Notes: generated by a model from the letters alone, not told the origin. A stretch of DNA of 64,000 bases from Lachnospiraceae bacterium XBB1006 (GCA_900115795.1 FOXT01000007.1:1-64000), one strand, 5' to 3'. Shown: positions 1 through 12,868, counted from the stretch's first letter. Translations and numbers: made by a program.

Positions 1-36
1 GTTCTTTTCTTTTAAGCGCTATTCTGTTTTCCGCAT

Positions 37-73
37 AAAGAAACCGCAACCCCTGATTTCTCAAGGATTGCGG
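37..73 (-). terminator. Intrinsic terminator of the str operon (after tuf)
   Basis: Read on the minus strand, positions 73-61 and 56-44 form a 13-bp stem closed by a GAAA tetraloop and followed by UUUCUUU. The stem is complete only on the minus strand, where two positions become G-U wobbles; on the plus strand they are A-C mismatches. This fixes the direction and marks the end of tuf transcription. Confidence 0.85.
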
Positions 74-79
74 AATACT

Positions 80-205
80 TTATCTCTTATATGATTCTTC
101 GTTTCATCCACTCAACTAACCTCAACCATCGCTTACGCTTGGTCTCGCTAAGTTTCGGGATGGGCTTTCACACTAAACTCGTGCCAAGCACTCACTAAGT
201 GTTCA
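80..205 (-). other. Possible structured 3' UTR downstream of tuf
   Basis: About 125 non-coding bases lie between the tuf stop and its terminator. On the minus strand the motif (C/T)TTAG(T/C)G(A/T)GA recurs in variants: ACTTAGTGAG, GTTTAGTGTG, ACTTAGCGAG and GGTTAGTTGAG, about 25-35 bases apart. Short complementary segments are present (CTTGG with CCAAG, GAGTTT with AAACTT, GACCA with TGGTT), so the transcript could fold. No known RNA family was recognised. That it is functional is inference. Confidence 0.3.
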
Positions 206-209
206 ATGC

Positions 210-1397
210 CTACTCAATGATAGAAGCAACACGTCCAGAACCTACGGTACGTCCACCTTCACGGATAGCGAAAGTAAGACCCTGCTCCATAGCTACTGGG
301 TGAATCAATTCGATTGTCATTTCGATGTTGTCTCCAGGCATACACATTTCGGTACCTGCTGGTAAGTTACAAACACCTGTTACGTCAGTTGTTCTGAAGT
401 AGAACTGTGGACGATAGTTGTTGAAGAATGGAGTATGACGACCACCTTCATCTTTGGTTAATACGTAAACCTGAGCAGTGAATTTTCTGTGGCAGGTAAC
501 AGTACCTGGTTTAGCAAGAACCTGTCCACGTACGATTTCATCACGGTTAACACCACGAAGAAGTGCACCGATGTTATCTCCAGCCATAGCCTCGTCTAAC
601 TGTTTACGGAACATTTCGATACCGGTAACAACTGTCTTACCAACGCCTTCTTTAACACCAAGGATTTCAAGTTCGTCGGATAAGTGAAGTGTACCACGCT
701 CTACTCTACCAGTTGCAACAGTACCACGACCTGTAATAGTGAATACGTCCTCGACTGGCATCAAGAATGGCTTATCTGTATCACGCTCTGGATCAGGAAT
801 GTACTCATCAATAGTGTTCATGAGTTCCATAATCTTATCGCCCCACTCACCTGTTGGGTCTTCAAGAGCCTTAAGAGCAGAACCCTTAATGATTGGGCAG
901 TCATTGAATCCATACTCTTCAAGCTGTTCAGTAACTTCCATTTCAACAAGTTCGATTAACTCATCGTCATCAACCATGTCACATTTGTTCAAGAATACAA
1001 CGATGTAAGGTACACCTACCTGACGGGATAATAAGATGTGCTCTTTAGTCTGAGCCATAACACCGTCAGTTGCAGCTACTACTAAGATAGCTCCATCCAT
1101 CTGAGCAGCACCAGTGATCATGTTCTTTACATAGTCAGCATGTCCTGGGCAGTCAACGTGTGCATAGTGTCTCTTCTCTGTCTGATACTCAACGTGAGCA
1201 GTAGAAATAGTAATACCTCTTTCACGCTCTTCTGGAGCTTTATCGATGTTCTCGAAGTCTACTTTCTCATTTCCTTCAACTCTTTCAGCAAGTGTCTTTG
1301 TGATTGCTGCTGTTAATGTTGTTTTACCATGGTCAACGTGACCGATGGTTCCGATATTACAATGTGGTTTGTTTCTCTCAAATTTAGCCTTTGCCAT
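210..1397 (-). CDS. tuf: Translation elongation factor Tu
   Basis: EF-Tu is the GTPase that delivers aminoacyl-tRNA to the ribosomal A site. The 395-residue product has the family's usual length. It carries the P-loop GHVDHGKT near residue 19, the switch II sequence DCPGHADY near residue 81 and the guanine-specificity motif NKCD near residue 136, followed by the two beta-barrel domains. The ATG is preceded by AAGGAGG about 11 bases upstream. It is the last gene of rpsL-rpsG-fusA-tuf and also has its own promoter just after the fusA stop, which fits the high demand for EF-Tu. A strong terminator follows. Identification is certain. Confidence 0.99.
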   Translation of the reverse strand: MAKAKFERNKPHCNIGTIGHVDHGKTTLTAAITKTLAERVEGNEKVDFENIDKAPEERERGITISTAHVEYQTEKRHYAHVDCPGHADYVKNMITGAAQMDGAILVVAATDGVMAQTKEHILLSRQVGVPYIVVFLNKCDMVDDDELIELVEMEVTEQLEEYGFNDCPIIKGSALKALEDPTGEWGDKIMELMNTIDEYIPDPERDTDKPFLMPVEDVFTITGRGTVATGRVERGTLHLSDELEILGVKEGVGKTVVTGIEMFRKQLDEAMAGDNIGALLRGVNRDEIVRGQVLAKPGTVTCHRKFTAQVYVLTKDEGGRHTPFFNNYRPQFYFRTTDVTGVCNLPAGTEMCMPGDNIEMTIELIHPVAMEQGLTFAIREGGRTVGSGRVASIIE

Positions 1398-1475
1398 TTT
1401 GATACGTCCTCCTTAATTTAATCCCCACTATTGGGTAAAATTCGTTTCTAACTTATAAAGTTACCACTATTCATG

Positions 1476-1504
1476 ATTATACTTAATAAATCAAACTTTT
1501 TCAA
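1476..1504 (-). promoter_or_regulatory. Promoter of tuf
   Basis: On the minus strand TTGAAA (1504-1499) is followed after exactly 17 bases by a perfect TATAAT (1481-1476), immediately downstream of the fusA stop codon. It would allow tuf to be transcribed separately from the rest of the str operon, leaving a 5' leader of about 70 bases. Confidence 0.75.
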
Positions 1505-1513
1505 GTGTATTTC

Positions 1514-3631
1514 TTACTTTCCTGCTGCAGAAACCACTTTTTCCTGTACAGATTTTGGTACCGGCTCATATTTCTCGAAGAACATTGAGTAGTTACCACG
1601 TCCCTGTGTTCTGGAACGTAAGTCTGTAGAATATCCAAACATTTCAGCAAGTGGTACGAACGCACGTACAATCTTACCACCGCCAAGGTCATCCATACCT
1701 TCAATACGTCCACGACGAGAGTTGATATCACCGATAACGTCTCCCATGTACTCTTCCGGCATGGTAACTTCAACCTTCATGATTGGCTCAAGTAATACTG
1801 GTGCTGCCTTAGCCATAGCATCCTTAAATGCCATAGAACCAGCAATGTGGAATGCCATTTCAGATGAATCGACTTCATGATAAGATCCATCATAAACTGT
1901 CGCGTGCACACCTACTACAGGGAATCCTGCAAGTGTACCGGACTGAGTAGCTTCTTCGATACCTTCACCAACTGCTGGGATATATTCCTTAGGAATAGAA
2001 CCACCAACAACTTCGGAATCGAACTTGAATAATTCTTCTCCGTTGGCATCCATCGGCTCGAAACGTACTTTACAGTGTCCGTACTGTCCACGTCCACCAG
2101 ACTGTTTAGCATATTTACTATCAACATCAACTGCCTTGGTAAAGGTCTCTTTGTATGCTACCTGAGGTGCACCTACATTAGCTTCCACCTTGAATTCACG
2201 CAGCAAACGGTCAACGATGATTTCAAGATGTAACTCACCCATACCTGCAATGATTGTCTGACCTGTTTCCTGATCAGTATGAGCACGGAATGTTGGATCC
2301 TCTTCAGCAAGTTTTGCTAAAGCTTCACCCATCTTGCCCTGTCCAGCCTTTGTCTTAGGCTCGATTGCAAGCTCGATAACCGGCTCTGGGAATTCCATAG
2401 ACTCTAAGATTACCGGTGCTTTCTCATCACAGATGGTATCACCTGTACTGGTAACCTTGAATCCAACTGCTGCAGCAATATCACCAGAGTAAACTTTATC
2501 AAGTTCCTGTCTGTGGTTTGCATGCATCTGAAGAATACGTCCTACACGTTCCTTCTTATCTTTGGTTGCATTTAATACATAAGATCCAGAGTTCATTGTT
2601 CCGGAGTAAACACGGAAGAATGCTAACTTACCTACGAACGGGTCAGTCATGATCTTAAATGCCAATGCCGCGAATGGTTCGTCATCGGAAGAATGTCTTT
2701 CAACTTCGTTACCATCCATATCGGTACCTTTGATTGCCGGGATGTCAAGTGGGGATGGCATAAATTCAATGATTGCATCCAACAACTTCTGAACACCCTT
2801 GTTTCTGTAAGCAGTACCACAGCAAACCGGAACTGCTTCACAAGAACAGGTACCTTTTCTTAAGGCAGCCTTCAACTGATCGTTGGTTGGCTCTTCACCC
2901 TCTAAATACTGCATCATTAAATCATCATCTAATTCGCAGATCTTCTCTACTAACTCAGAATGATATAATTCTGCTTCATCTTTCATATCATCAGGAATAT
3001 CAATGATGGAGATGTCATCACCCTTCTCATCATTATAGATGTAAGCTTTCATCTCGAATAAATCGATAATTCCTTTAAATTCGTCCTCTTTACCAATTGG
3101 TAACTGAATACAGATTGCATTCTTTCCAAGACGAGTCTTAATCTGATCTACAGCAGCGTAGAAGTTTGCACCTAAGATGTCCATCTTGTTGATGAATGCC
3201 ATACGTGGTACACCATAGGTATCAGCCTGTCTCCAAACGTTCTCAGACTGAGGCTCTACTCCACCCTTTGCACAGAAAACACCGACTGCACCATCAAGTA
3301 CACGTAAGGAACGCTCAACTTCTACTGTGAAGTCAACGTGTCCCGGAGTATCGATGATGTTAATACGATGCTCTAATGCGCCAGCCTTCGGCTTGCAGTT
3401 TTCCTGCAATGTCCAATGGCAAGTGGTAGCTGCGGAAGTGATTGTGATACCTCTTTCCTGTTCCTGCTCCATCCAGTCCATGGTTGCAGTACCATCATGA
3501 GTATCACCGATTTTATAATTTACACCAGTATAATAAAGGATACGCTCGGTTGTGGTAGTCTTACCAGCATCGATATGCGCCATAATTCCGATATTTCTGG
3601 TTCTCTCTAATGGATATTCTCTTCCAGCCAA
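1514..3631 (-). CDS. fusA: Translation elongation factor G
   Basis: EF-G is the GTPase that drives tRNA-mRNA translocation and, with ribosome recycling factor, ribosome recycling. The product is 705 residues, in the usual range. The G domain shows AHIDAGKTT near residue 17, DTPGHVDF near residue 95 and NKMD near residue 149; domains II-V follow, ending in the typical basic C-terminus. The start codon is TTG: codon 3631-3629 is followed by Ala-Gly-Arg-Glu and preceded by TAAGGAGG with an 8-base gap, and no better in-frame ATG exists. It lies 46 bases after rpsG in the str operon. The non-ATG start is the only unusual point. Confidence 0.98.
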   Translation of the reverse strand: MAGREYPLERTRNIGIMAHIDAGKTTTTERILYYTGVNYKIGDTHDGTATMDWMEQEQERGITITSAATTCHWTLQENCKPKAGALEHRINIIDTPGHVDFTVEVERSLRVLDGAVGVFCAKGGVEPQSENVWRQADTYGVPRMAFINKMDILGANFYAAVDQIKTRLGKNAICIQLPIGKEDEFKGIIDLFEMKAYIYNDEKGDDISIIDIPDDMKDEAELYHSELVEKICELDDDLMMQYLEGEEPTNDQLKAALRKGTCSCEAVPVCCGTAYRNKGVQKLLDAIIEFMPSPLDIPAIKGTDMDGNEVERHSSDDEPFAALAFKIMTDPFVGKLAFFRVYSGTMNSGSYVLNATKDKKERVGRILQMHANHRQELDKVYSGDIAAAVGFKVTSTGDTICDEKAPVILESMEFPEPVIELAIEPKTKAGQGKMGEALAKLAEEDPTFRAHTDQETGQTIIAGMGELHLEIIVDRLLREFKVEANVGAPQVAYKETFTKAVDVDSKYAKQSGGRGQYGHCKVRFEPMDANGEELFKFDSEVVGGSIPKEYIPAVGEGIEEATQSGTLAGFPVVGVHATVYDGSYHEVDSSEMAFHIAGSMAFKDAMAKAAPVLLEPIMKVEVTMPEEYMGDVIGDINSRRGRIEGMDDLGGGKIVRAFVPLAEMFGYSTDLRSRTQGRGNYSMFFEKYEPVPKSVQEKVVSAAGK

Positions 3632-3677
3632 GGGATTTTCCTCCTTAAATTGCTTGTTGCACGTCTAAGCTGCTTGC

Positions 3678-4148
3678 TTAGAAACGATAATGGGAGAATG
3701 CTTTGTTTGCTTCTGCCATCTTGTGCATATCTTCTTTTCTCTTAACAGATGCACCCGTATTGTTTGCTGCATCCAAGATTTCGTTTGCAAGTCTTTCTTC
3801 CATGGTCTTCTCGCCTCTTTTACGGGAGAACATAGTTAACCAGCGAAGAGCCAAGGCCTGACGTCTGTCTGGTCTTACTTCGATAGGTACCTGATAGGTA
3901 GCTCCACCGATACGTCTTGCTTTAACTTCTAATACAGGCATGATGTTGTTCATAGCCTCTTCGAATACGTCAAGAGCTGGCTTATCAGCCTTCTCTGCGA
4001 TTCTTTCGAATGCTCCGTATACGATCTTCTGTGCTACACCCTTCTTACCATCAAGCATAATGTTGTTGATAAGCTTGGTAACCACTTTGTTGTCGTACAT
4101 TGGATCTGCTAATACTTCTCTTTTCGTAGTATGTCCTTTACGTGGCAC
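3678..4148 (-). CDS. rpsG: 30S ribosomal protein S7
   Basis: S7 nucleates assembly of the 30S head by binding the 3' major domain of 16S rRNA. The product is 156 residues, the family norm, beginning (V/M)[11 protein letters not shown] and ending in a basic, aromatic tail. An ATG exists 45 bases upstream in frame, but the GTG at 4148 is chosen because AAGGAGG lies 8 bases before it and because S7 proteins begin with PRKG. It is the second gene of the str operon. The preceding 147-base rpsL-rpsG gap is long for an operon; in enterobacteria the same gap holds the S7 autoregulatory site, but no such fold could be confirmed here. Confidence 0.97.
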   Translation of the reverse strand: MPRKGHTTKREVLADPMYDNKVVTKLINNIMLDGKKGVAQKIVYGAFERIAEKADKPALDVFEEAMNNIMPVLEVKARRIGGATYQVPIEVRPDRRQALALRWLTMFSRKRGEKTMEERLANEILDAANNTGASVKRKEDMHKMAEANKAFSHYRF

Positions 4149-4295
4149 GATACTTCCCTCCTTAATTATTTGAATTAATTCATCGGTACTCACATGTCAT
4201 TTACGGTGTGTTCGTGCGGAAATCTATCTTCATTGATGAAACGATTATTCCAACACTTACCATATTTCTAAGTGATACACTTATTGTTCCTGACC

Positions 4296-4715
4296 TTATT
4301 TAGCGTCCTTCGGTCTCTTAGCGCCGTACTTAGAACGAGCCTGGCGTCTGTTAGCAACACCTGCTGTATCTAAAGTACCACGTACGATGTGGTAACGTGT
4401 ACCTGGTAAGTCCTTAACACGTCCGCCTCTGATAAGAACAACACTATGTTCCTGTAAGTTATGTCCCTCTCCCGGAATGTAGCTTGTTACTTCAATTCCG
4501 TTGGAAAGACGTACTCTGGCGATCTTTCTAAGAGCTGAGTTAGGTTTCTTAGGAGTTGCAGTCTTAACTGCTGTACAAACACCACGCTTCTGTGGAGAAG
4601 ATGCATTGGTTGCTTTCTTCTGCAAAGAGTTAAATCCCTTCTGAAGTGCTGGTGCAGTAGACTTCTTTACAGTAGTCTGTCTTCCTTTTCTTACTAACTG
4701 GTTAAATGTTGGCAT
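4296..4715 (-). CDS. rpsL: 30S ribosomal protein S12
   Basis: S12 lies at the decoding centre and controls translational accuracy. The 139-residue product has the conserved KKPNSALRK segment and the [11 protein letters not shown] loop, which include the classical streptomycin-resistance lysines (both wild-type Lys here). The ATG is preceded by a full AGGAGGTGA ribosome-binding site. It is the first gene of the rpsL-rpsG-fusA-tuf operon and is served by a perfect consensus promoter about 60 bases upstream, set directly behind the rpoC terminator. Confidence 0.98.
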   Translation of the reverse strand: MPTFNQLVRKGRQTTVKKSTAPALQKGFNSLQKKATNASSPQKRGVCTAVKTATPKKPNSALRKIARVRLSNGIEVTSYIPGEGHNLQEHSVVLIRGGRVKDLPGTRYHIVRGTLDTAGVANRRQARSKYGAKRPKDAK

Positions 4716-4773
4716 TTCATTTCACCTCCTGTTTTAATAATTACACTGCGCACAAATTTATGCACGCTAAATT

Positions 4774-4802
4774 ATTATAAAAGCCTTTTCTCTCCTTGTC
4801 AA
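4774..4802 (-). promoter_or_regulatory. Consensus sigma-A promoter of the str operon
   Basis: On the minus strand TTGACA (4802-4797), a 17-base spacer and TATAAT (4779-4774) match the housekeeping sigma consensus at all twelve positions. The -35 box begins about 10 bases after the U-tract of the rpoC terminator, so the promoter restarts transcription straight after rpoBC ends. Confidence 0.92.
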
Positions 4803-4811
4803 GCATTTTTT

Positions 4812-4850
4812 CAAAAAAAGAGAGAAGGAACCACCACATTCCCTCTCTCT
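4812..4850 (-). terminator. Intrinsic terminator of rpoBC
   Basis: Immediately after the rpoC stop, the minus strand forms a 12-bp stem (4850-4839 with 4830-4819, one G-U pair) with an 8-base loop, followed by seven U. It separates the rpoBC and str transcription units. Confidence 0.88.
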
Positions 4851-4859
4851 TTCGTTCTA

Positions 4860-7800
4860 TTATTCTTCGGAACTAATTACATCTTCCGGAACGCTTAAAA
4901 TATCTGCTTCGACATTCTCTCCACTCGGTAGTGTATCTGCATCCGTATCCATCTCGGCACGTTTCAATTCTTCCTGTGTTTCTAATTGCGCCATGCGACG
5001 AGCTTCTTTCTCCATACGAATCTCTTCATCTGTATCGAGTCTTAAATCGCGGTATCTCTTCATACCGGTTCCTGCCGGAATAAGTTTTCCGATAATAACA
5101 TTTTCTTTTAATCCAATCAACGGGTCAATCTTTCCACGTATTGCAGCCTCTGTAAGAACTTTTGTTGTTTCCTGGAAGGAAGCTGCAGACAAGAAGGAAT
5201 TTGTAGCCAACGCAGCCTTGGTAATACCCAATACTACGCGTGTTCCTTCTGCCGGTGTCTTACCCTGTTCTTCTAACTCTTCATTTGCATCTTCAAAGTC
5301 AAGGAAGTCAACTAATGTTCCAGGCAAGAAATCTGTATCTCCTTCAGAATCAATTCTTACTTTCTTCAACATCTGACGAACAATAACCTCGATGTGCTTA
5401 TCGTTAATTTCTACACCCTGAAGTCTGTATACACGTTGTACTTCTCGCAACATATAATCCTGAACCGCACGTGTTCCCTTAATCTTAATAATATCATGTG
5501 GGTAAACACTACCTTCTGTAAGTTCATCACCTGCTTCTAACACTGCACCATCCATAATCTTGATTCTGGATCCGTATGGAATCAAGTATGTCTTACTTTC
5601 TCCAGTTTCGCGATTAGTCACAACCACTTCTCGTTTCTTCTTGGTATCTTTGATTTCTGCAACACCTGCAATTTCGGTAATGATTGCAAGTCCCTTTGGT
5701 TTTCTAGCCTCAAACAACTCTTCGACACGAGGAAGACCCTGTGTAATATCGTCTCCGGCCACACCACCAGTATGGAACGTACGCATGGTAAGCTGTGTAC
5801 CTGGTTCACCGATAGACTGCGCTGCAATAATACCTATTGCCTCACCAACCTGCACCGTCTGTCCTGTAGCCATATTCGTACCATAACATTTTGCACATAC
5901 GCCATTATGTGCGCGGCAAGTAAGAATGGTACGAATCTTAATCTTCGCATCACGAATTGGTTTTCCTTCCTCATCAAGGAACGGTCTTCCATTCTCATCT
6001 ACACCTTGCTTCATAATCAGCTCTGCTCTACGCGGTGTCACCATATGATTTGCTTTTACAAGTACATTTCCATTCGCATCCATGATATCATGACATACAA
6101 CACGTCCGGTGATACGCTCCTGCAAGCTCTCGATTTCCTCTTTTCCTTCCATGAACGCTTCTACATACATACCCGGAATTTCCTTGCCCGGCTTTGTACA
6201 ATCCTTATCACGAATGATTAACTCCTGTGATACGTCAACCAAACGTCTGGTCAAATAACCAGAGTCAGCGGTACGAAGCGCTGTATCAGAAAGACCTTTA
6301 CGAGCTCCATGCGCAGACATGAAGTACTCCAATACGTCAAGTCCTTCACGGAAGTTTGATTTAATCGGCAATTCAATGGTTCGTCCGGTTGTATCCGCCA
6401 TCAATCCACGCATACCGGCAAGCTGTTTAATCTGCTTATCAGAACCACGGGCTCCGGAGTCAGCCATCATAAAGATATTGTTGTACTTATCCAATCCGGT
6501 CAAAAGTGCCTTCGTTAAGGTCTCGTCTGTAACCTTCCATGTTTCTACAACCTCTTTATACCGCTCTTCTTCTGTAATCAAACCACGTTTGAAATTCCTT
6601 GCAATCTTATCTACTGTATTCTGTGCTTTTTCAATCAATTCTGCCTTTTCCGCCGGCACTGTCATATCCGATACGGATACGGTCAATGCTGCCTTGGTAG
6701 AATATTTATAGCCCATGGCCTTGATGTCATCCAAAACTTCCGCTGTCTTGGTAGCACCATGGATGTTAATAACTTTTTCAAGGATTTGTTTTAATCCCTT
6801 CTTACCAACATGGAATCCAATCTCCAATACAATGTGTCTCTGAATTCTTTCCTGCTGGATTTCTTCTTCCGTCCAACCGTTCTTCTTTGCATCGGCAAGT
6901 AATTTTTCTTCGCTTCTGTCAACAAAACCTAAGTCCTGCGGAATAATTTCATTAAAAATCAATCTACCCAACGTTGTTTCGATGATACCTTCATAAGTAG
7001 TTCCATCTTCTGCAACGTAGCTTCTCTTAACATGAATCTTCTGATGCAAGGTAATGACACCATTCTCATATGCCAAAATCGCATGATTCGTACTGTTAAA
7101 ATACGGTCCTAATAATTCACGCGCAGTACATACTACCTCATGTGCTTCCACACCATCCGGAGAAAATACGATAAGTTCGGATTCATCCAAACGTTTTTCG
7201 TTATCCTCATCCCGCAATGCAGCCATCACAGCATCCATGGACTCATACTTCTTATACTGACTCTTATCAATGGTCTTATCGTTAATCTGTCTATCCGCTG
7301 TACGTCCCATTGTCAAATAATAAATACCAAGGACCATATCCTGTGAAGGAACGGCTACCGGACCACCATCAGATGGTTTCAATAAGTTATTTGGTGACAA
7401 CAACAGGAAACGACACTCTGCCTGTGCTTCCATTGTTAATGGAAGATGCACCGCCATCTGGTCTCCATCGAAGTCGGCATTGTATGCGGTACATACCAAC
7501 GGATGCAGCTTAATCGCTTTACCTTCTACAAGAATCGGCTCGAAAGCCTGAATTCCCAATCTATGAAGTGTAGGCGCACGGTTCAACATTACCGGATGCT
7601 CTTTGATTACTTCTTCTAATACATCCCACACTTCCGGCTGTACGCGTTCTACCATCTTCTTCGCGCTCTTAATATTATGCGCAGTACCATTTGCCACCAA
7701 CTCTTTCATAACAAATGGCTTAAACAATTCGATTGCCATTTCTTTCGGCAAACCACACTGATAAATCTTAAGTTCCGGTCCTACGACGATAACGGAACGT

Positions 7801-8846
7801 CCGGAGTAGTCTACACGCTTACCAAGTAAGTTCTGACGGAAACGACCGCCTTTACCTTTCAACATATCAGAAAGAGATTTCAAAGCTCTGTTACCCGGTC
7901 CGGTTACAGGGCGTCCTCTTCTTCCGTTATCAATCAGGGCATCCACTGCCTCTTGTAACATTCTCTTCTCGTTTCGAACGATAATATCCGGTGCACCAAG
8001 ATCGAGCAATCTGCTAAGACGATTGTTACGGTTAATAATTCTGCGATACAAATCGTTCAAATCAGAAGTCGCAAATCTTCCTCCTTCCAACTGTACCATT
8101 GGACGAAGATCCGGTGGGATTACCGGAATTACAGTCATAATCATCCATTCCGGTCGATTACCGGACTCGCGGAAAGCTTCAACAACTTCCAAACGTTTGA
8201 TAATTCGTGCACGTTTCTGTCCGGAGGCATCTTCCAATCCTGTCTTTAATTCTTCTGCCTCTTTATCAAGATCAATTGCTTTCAATAACTCTAAAATGGA
8301 TTCTGCACCCATACCTACACGGAAGTTCTCTTTTCCATAGGTCGTTACTGCTTCCTGATATTCTGCCTCAGATAATACCTGCTTATACATTAACCCTGTA
8401 TTACCGGCATCCAGAACAATATAGGATGCAAAATATAAAACTTTCTCTAATACTCTTGGTGAAAGATCCAATATCAATCCCATTCGACTTGGAATTCCCT
8501 TAAAGTACCAGATATGGGATACCGGGGCAGCAAGCCCGATATGTCCCATACGTTCCCTACGAACACTCGCTTTGGTTATTTCAACACCGCATCGATCGCA
8601 GACAGCACCCTTATAACGGATTTTCTTATACTTTCCGCAGTGGCACTCCCAGTCTTTGCTCGGTCCAAAGATTTTTTCGCAGAATAAGCCTTCTTTTTCC
8701 GGCTTCAAAGTTCTATAGTTAATTGTCTCAGGTTTCTTAACCTCGCCATGAGACCACTCTAATATTTTTTCCGGTGAAGCCAAGCCAATCTTAATGGCAT
8801 CAAAAGACACCGGTTCATAATTTTCATTGTTAACTGCTTCTGGCAT
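4860..8846 (-). CDS. rpoC: RNA polymerase beta' subunit
   Basis: This is the largest catalytic subunit of RNA polymerase. The 1328-residue product shows the N-terminal zinc-binding CHCGKYKK...CDRCG near residues 68-90 and the invariant active-site NADFDGD near residue 465, whose aspartates hold the catalytic magnesium. The bridge-helix and trigger-loop regions follow ([16 protein letters not shown]). The C-terminal acidic extension makes it somewhat longer than the 1200 or so residues of Bacillus. The ATG has AAGGAGTG 5 bases upstream, and that site overlaps the rpoB stop, so the two genes are probably translationally coupled (14-base gap). A terminator follows directly. Confidence 0.99.
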   Translation of the reverse strand: MPEAVNNENYEPVSFDAIKIGLASPEKILEWSHGEVKKPETINYRTLKPEKEGLFCEKIFGPSKDWECHCGKYKKIRYKGAVCDRCGVEITKASVRRERMGHIGLAAPVSHIWYFKGIPSRMGLILDLSPRVLEKVLYFASYIVLDAGNTGLMYKQVLSEAEYQEAVTTYGKENFRVGMGAESILELLKAIDLDKEAEELKTGLEDASGQKRARIIKRLEVVEAFRESGNRPEWMIMTVIPVIPPDLRPMVQLEGGRFATSDLNDLYRRIINRNNRLSRLLDLGAPDIIVRNEKRMLQEAVDALIDNGRRGRPVTGPGNRALKSLSDMLKGKGGRFRQNLLGKRVDYSGRSVIVVGPELKIYQCGLPKEMAIELFKPFVMKELVANGTAHNIKSAKKMVERVQPEVWDVLEEVIKEHPVMLNRAPTLHRLGIQAFEPILVEGKAIKLHPLVCTAYNADFDGDQMAVHLPLTMEAQAECRFLLLSPNNLLKPSDGGPVAVPSQDMVLGIYYLTMGRTADRQINDKTIDKSQYKKYESMDAVMAALRDEDNEKRLDESELIVFSPDGVEAHEVVCTARELLGPYFNSTNHAILAYENGVITLHQKIHVKRSYVAEDGTTYEGIIETTLGRLIFNEIIPQDLGFVDRSEEKLLADAKKNGWTEEEIQQERIQRHIVLEIGFHVGKKGLKQILEKVINIHGATKTAEVLDDIKAMGYKYSTKAALTVSVSDMTVPAEKAELIEKAQNTVDKIARNFKRGLITEEERYKEVVETWKVTDETLTKALLTGLDKYNNIFMMADSGARGSDKQIKQLAGMRGLMADTTGRTIELPIKSNFREGLDVLEYFMSAHGARKGLSDTALRTADSGYLTRRLVDVSQELIIRDKDCTKPGKEIPGMYVEAFMEGKEEIESLQERITGRVVCHDIMDANGNVLVKANHMVTPRRAELIMKQGVDENGRPFLDEEGKPIRDAKIKIRTILTCRAHNGVCAKCYGTNMATGQTVQVGEAIGIIAAQSIGEPGTQLTMRTFHTGGVAGDDITQGLPRVEELFEARKPKGLAIITEIAGVAEIKDTKKKREVVVTNRETGESKTYLIPYGSRIKIMDGAVLEAGDELTEGSVYPHDIIKIKGTRAVQDYMLREVQRVYRLQGVEINDKHIEVIVRQMLKKVRIDSEGDTDFLPGTLVDFLDFEDANEELEEQGKTPAEGTRVVLGITKAALATNSFLSAASFQETTKVLTEAAIRGKIDPLIGLKENVIIGKLIPAGTGMKRYRDLRLDTDEEIRMEKEARRMAQLETQEELKRAEMDTDADTLPSGENVEADILSVPEDVISSEE

Positions 8847-8860
8847 CGTGACACTCCTTC

Positions 8861-11800
8861 CTAGTTTTCATCGTCATAAGAATCCATCTCAAACTCTGCT
8901 TCATAAGCACTGTCATCGAAGTCTTCTTCTACTTCAGAATCCACGATTTCATTGTTCTCATTGAACTCCTGCTTGGTATATCCTGCAGCTTCAAAGGATT
9001 CTGCATTTTCGAACGCAAAGTCCTTATCGTTTCCGATAATTGCATTCAAATTGGTATTACCATATTCGCTGGACTCTAACAGTTCAACTTCATTACCGTC
9101 CTCATCCAAAACGTTGACATCCAATCCCAAGGACTGTAATTCCTTCAACAATACCTTGAAGGACTCCGGAATTCCCGGTTCAGGAATGTTATCTCCCTTA
9201 ATAATTGCCTCATACGTCTTCACACGTCCAACAACGTCATCCGACTTCACGGTAAGAATCTCCTGCAAGGTATAGGCTGCACCATACGCCTCCAGTGCCC
9301 AAACTTCCATCTCTCCGAAACGCTGTCCACCGAACTGTGCTTTACCACCTAACGGCTGCTGGGTTACTAAGGAATACGGACCTGTGGAACGTGCATGAAT
9401 CTTATCATCAACCAAATGGTGAAGTTTCAGATAATGCATGTGTCCAATTGTTACCGGGCTATCAAAGAATTCTCCGGTTCTTCCGTCTCTCAAGCGAACC
9501 TTACCATCTCTGGAAATCGGAACACCCTTCCAAAGCTCTCTATGGTCACGATTCTCATATAAATAATCCAAAACTTCCGGCAATAATTCCTCACCATGTT
9601 TCGCCTTGAAGTCTTCCCACTCCATATTTACATAGTCATTTGCAAGATCCAGGGTATCCATGATGTCAATCTCGTTTGCACCGTCAAATACCGGAGTTGC
9701 AATATTAAATCCAAGTGCTTTTGCTGCCAAAGACAAGTGAATTTCAAGCACCTGTCCGATATTCATACGGGAAGGCACACCAAGTGGGTTTAATACGATA
9801 TCCAAAGGACGTCCATTTGGAAGATATGGCATATCTTCTACCGGAAGTACTCTGGAAACGACACCCTTGTTACCATGACGTCCAGCCATCTTATCACCCA
9901 CAGAAATCTTTCTCTTCTGTGCAATGTAAATACGAACAGACTGGTTAACGCCAGGGCTTAACTCATCGCCATTCTCTCTTGTAAACACTTTCGCATCTAC
10001 TACGATACCATACTCTCCATGTGGTACCTTCAAGGAAGTATCACGAACTTCTCTTGCCTTCTCACCAAAAATAGCGCGAAGCAATCTTTCTTCTGCAGTA
10101 AGCTCAGTTTCTCCCTTCGGAGTTACCTTACCTACCAAAATATCACCGGCACGCACTTCTGCACCGATACGAATGATTCCACGCTCATCCAAATCTTTCA
10201 ATGCATCGTCGCCGACTCCCGGAACGTCTCTTGTAATCTCTTCCGGTCCAAGTTTCGTATCACGTGACTCTGATTCATATTCTTCAATATGAACGGAAGT
10301 ATACACATCATCACGAACCAGACGCTCACTCAATAAGACAGCGTCCTCGTAGTTATAACCTTCCCAGGTCATAAATCCAATCAGCGGATTCTTTCCAAGA
10401 GCCAACTCTCCATTCGATGTGGATGGTCCATCAGCGATAACTTCGCCCTCTTCCACATGATCGCCCTTGAATACAATCGGCTTCTGATTATAGCAGTTAC
10501 TCTGGTTACTACGTGCGAACTTGGTAAGAACGTAAGTTTCCGTTCCTCCCTCATCATACTTCACAGTAATCTCTTTTGACGTAGAACGCAAAATAGTTCC
10601 AGCCTTCTTTGCAACCACACATACGCCGGAGTCAACTGCTGTTTTCGGTTCCATACCGGTACCTACAACAGGTGCCTCGGTAGATAAAAGCGGCACAGCC
10701 TGACGCTGCATGTTAGATCCCATCAACGCACGGTTTGCGTCATCGTTCTGCAAAAATGGAATCAAAGCCGTAGCAACAGAGAATACCATTCGTGGAGATA
10801 CGTCCATGTAGTCAAACATCGTCTTCTCGTATTCCTGTGTCTCCTCTCTGTAACGACCGGAAACACTGTTACGTACAAAATGACCTTCTGCATCGAGTGC
10901 CTCATTTGCCTGTGCTACATGGTAATTATCTTCTTCATCTGCTGTCATATAAACAACTTCATCCGTTACACGCGGATTCTTAGGATCTGATTTATCAATC
11001 TTACGATATGGTGCCTCTACGAAACCATATTCGTTAATTCTCGCATAGGATGCAAGGGAGTTAATCAAACCGATATTCGGACCTTCCGGGGTTTCAATAG
11101 GACACATTCTTCCGTAATGGGAATAGTGAACGTCTCGAACCTCGAATCCAGCACGGTCTCTACTCAAACCTCCAGGACCAAGTGCAGATAAACGTCTCTT
11201 ATGCGTCAACTCACCAAGTGGGTTGTTCTGATCCATGAACTGTGATAACTGAGAAGATCCAAAGAACTCTTTCACAGCTGCAGTTACCGGTTTAATATTA
11301 ATCAAGCTCTGCGGAGAAATGCTATCCAAATCCTGTGTTGTCATACGTTCACGTACAACACGCTCAAGTCTTGACAAACCGATTCGATACTGGTTCTGTA
11401 ACAACTCACCCACTGCACGAATACGTCTATTTCCCAAATGGTCAATGTCATCATCCACACCAATGCCATACTCCAAATGCATGTTGTAGTTAATTGATGC
11501 GATAATATCTTCTTTTGTGATATGTTTCGGAATCAGGTCGTGTACATTCTTCTTAATTACTTCCTTCAGTTCCTCTACATCCACGCCTTGATTCTCTTCC
11601 AGAATTGTCTGCAAAACCGGATAGAATACAAGTTCTGTTATGCCAACTTCCTCTGGATTGATTTCCGGACAATATACCGAGAAATCTACCATCATGGAAG
11701 ACAATACTTTCACGTTCTTCGTCTCCGTCTGAATATAAACATACGGAATTGCTGCATTCTGAATCTTATCAGCCATCTCGCGGTCTAATACCGTTCCGGC

Positions 11801-12748
11801 TTCTGCAAGAATCTCACCTGTTGTTGTGTCTACTACGTCCTCTGCCAAAACGTGACCGGCAATACGATTGCGGAAGGACAACTTCTTATTGAACTTATAT
11901 CTTCCAACCTTTGCCAAATCATATCTTCTCGGGTCAAAGAACATTGCAGTAATCAGGCTTTCCGCACTATCAACAGACAGCGGTTCACCTGGACGAATCT
12001 TCTTATATAATTCCAAAAGACCACGCTCATAGGATCCTTCTGGCATCTCTGCACTGCAGGATGGGTCTTTCTCAATACTTGCCTCAATCTTAGGCTCGTC
12101 ACCAAACAAAGCGCGAATTTCCTGGTTCGTACCATATCCAAGGGCACGTACCAATACCGTAATCGGCACTTTTCTAGTACGGTCTACACGAACGCTGAAT
12201 ACATCATTGGAATCTGTCTCATACTCCAACCATGCTCCACGGTTCGGAATAACCGTTGCCGCATATAAAGTCTTACCTATCTTGTCGTGTGTAATGTCGT
12301 AATAGATACCCGGAGAACGAACAAGCTGAGATACGATAACTCGCTCTGCACCGTTAATGACGAACGTACCTGTCTCAGTCATTAACGGAAGATCACCCAT
12401 GAAAATTTCATGTTCGCTAATCTCATCGGCATCCTTATTGTGAAGTCTAACCTTAACCTTTAACGGAGCTGCGTATGTTGCATCGCGCTCTTTACACTCC
12501 GGAATCGTGTATTTCTTGTCTTCTACGCAAAGTTTAAAATCCACAAATTCCAAGCTCAGGTGTCCATTGTAATCTGATATTGGGGAAATATCATCAAACA
12601 CCTCTTTCAAGCCTTCTTCGACGAACCATCTGTAGGAATCCTTCTGCACCTCAATGAGGTTTGGCATTTCCAGTACATCTTTTCGTCTTGAATAGCTCAT
12701 ACGAACACTCTTACCGGCTTTGACCGGACGTATTCTGTTTTTCTCCAT
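8861..12748 (-). CDS. rpoB: RNA polymerase beta subunit
   Basis: This is the second-largest catalytic RNA polymerase subunit. From the ATG at 12748 the product is 1295 residues and begins [11 protein letters not shown] longer reading frame starts 75 bases upstream, but GAGAGGTGA lies 7 bases before the 12748 ATG and the extra residues are not conserved in kind, so the internal start is preferred. The rifampicin region is intact, with [14 protein letters not shown] and [13 protein letters not shown], and the wild-type Ser, Gln, Asp, His and Arg residues are present. The C-terminus is unusually acidic. It is transcribed from its own promoter in the gap after the ABC-F gene and is followed 14 bases later by rpoC. 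Confidence 0.98.
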   Translation of the reverse strand: MEKNRIRPVKAGKSVRMSYSRRKDVLEMPNLIEVQKDSYRWFVEEGLKEVFDDISPISDYNGHLSLEFVDFKLCVEDKKYTIPECKERDATYAAPLKVKVRLHNKDADEISEHEIFMGDLPLMTETGTFVINGAERVIVSQLVRSPGIYYDITHDKIGKTLYAATVIPNRGAWLEYETDSNDVFSVRVDRTRKVPITVLVRALGYGTNQEIRALFGDEPKIEASIEKDPSCSAEMPEGSYERGLLELYKKIRPGEPLSVDSAESLITAMFFDPRRYDLAKVGRYKFNKKLSFRNRIAGHVLAEDVVDTTTGEILAEAGTVLDREMADKIQNAAIPYVYIQTETKNVKVLSSMMVDFSVYCPEINPEEVGITELVFYPVLQTILEENQGVDVEELKEVIKKNVHDLIPKHITKEDIIASINYNMHLEYGIGVDDDIDHLGNRRIRAVGELLQNQYRIGLSRLERVVRERMTTQDLDSISPQSLINIKPVTAAVKEFFGSSQLSQFMDQNNPLGELTHKRRLSALGPGGLSRDRAGFEVRDVHYSHYGRMCPIETPEGPNIGLINSLASYARINEYGFVEAPYRKIDKSDPKNPRVTDEVVYMTADEEDNYHVAQANEALDAEGHFVRNSVSGRYREETQEYEKTMFDYMDVSPRMVFSVATALIPFLQNDDANRALMGSNMQRQAVPLLSTEAPVVGTGMEPKTAVDSGVCVVAKKAGTILRSTSKEITVKYDEGGTETYVLTKFARSNQSNCYNQKPIVFKGDHVEEGEVIADGPSTSNGELALGKNPLIGFMTWEGYNYEDAVLLSERLVRDDVYTSVHIEEYESESRDTKLGPEEITRDVPGVGDDALKDLDERGIIRIGAEVRAGDILVGKVTPKGETELTAEERLLRAIFGEKAREVRDTSLKVPHGEYGIVVDAKVFTRENGDELSPGVNQSVRIYIAQKRKISVGDKMAGRHGNKGVVSRVLPVEDMPYLPNGRPLDIVLNPLGVPSRMNIGQVLEIHLSLAAKALGFNIATPVFDGANEIDIMDTLDLANDYVNMEWEDFKAKHGEELLPEVLDYLYENRDHRELWKGVPISRDGKVRLRDGRTGEFFDSPVTIGHMHYLKLHHLVDDKIHARSTGPYSLVTQQPLGGKAQFGGQRFGEMEVWALEAYGAAYTLQEILTVKSDDVVGRVKTYEAIIKGDNIPEPGIPESFKVLLKELQSLGLDVNVLDEDGNEVELLESSEYGNTNLNAIIGNDKDFAFENAESFEAAGYTKQEFNENNEIVDSEVEEDFDDSAYEAEFEMDSYDDEN

Positions 12749-12868
12749 CGACGTTTCACCTCTCGTTTTTTTATAGTAAACGCTTCTTTCCTCACACGCC
12801 AGGATAAAGGGTCGGCTGCCCAAATTTTAGCAAGAAAATAGGCCTAATAACACACAATAGTGCAATAT

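Noticed and set aside
80-205. 5S rRNA or tRNA-like gene after tuf
   Set aside because: No 5S-conserved segments and no tRNA cloverleaf could be drawn; kept only as an unassigned structured region.
4149-4193. S7 start at the upstream ATG (15 extra residues)
   Set aside because: S7 proteins begin PRKG, and AAGGAGG is placed for the GTG at 4148.
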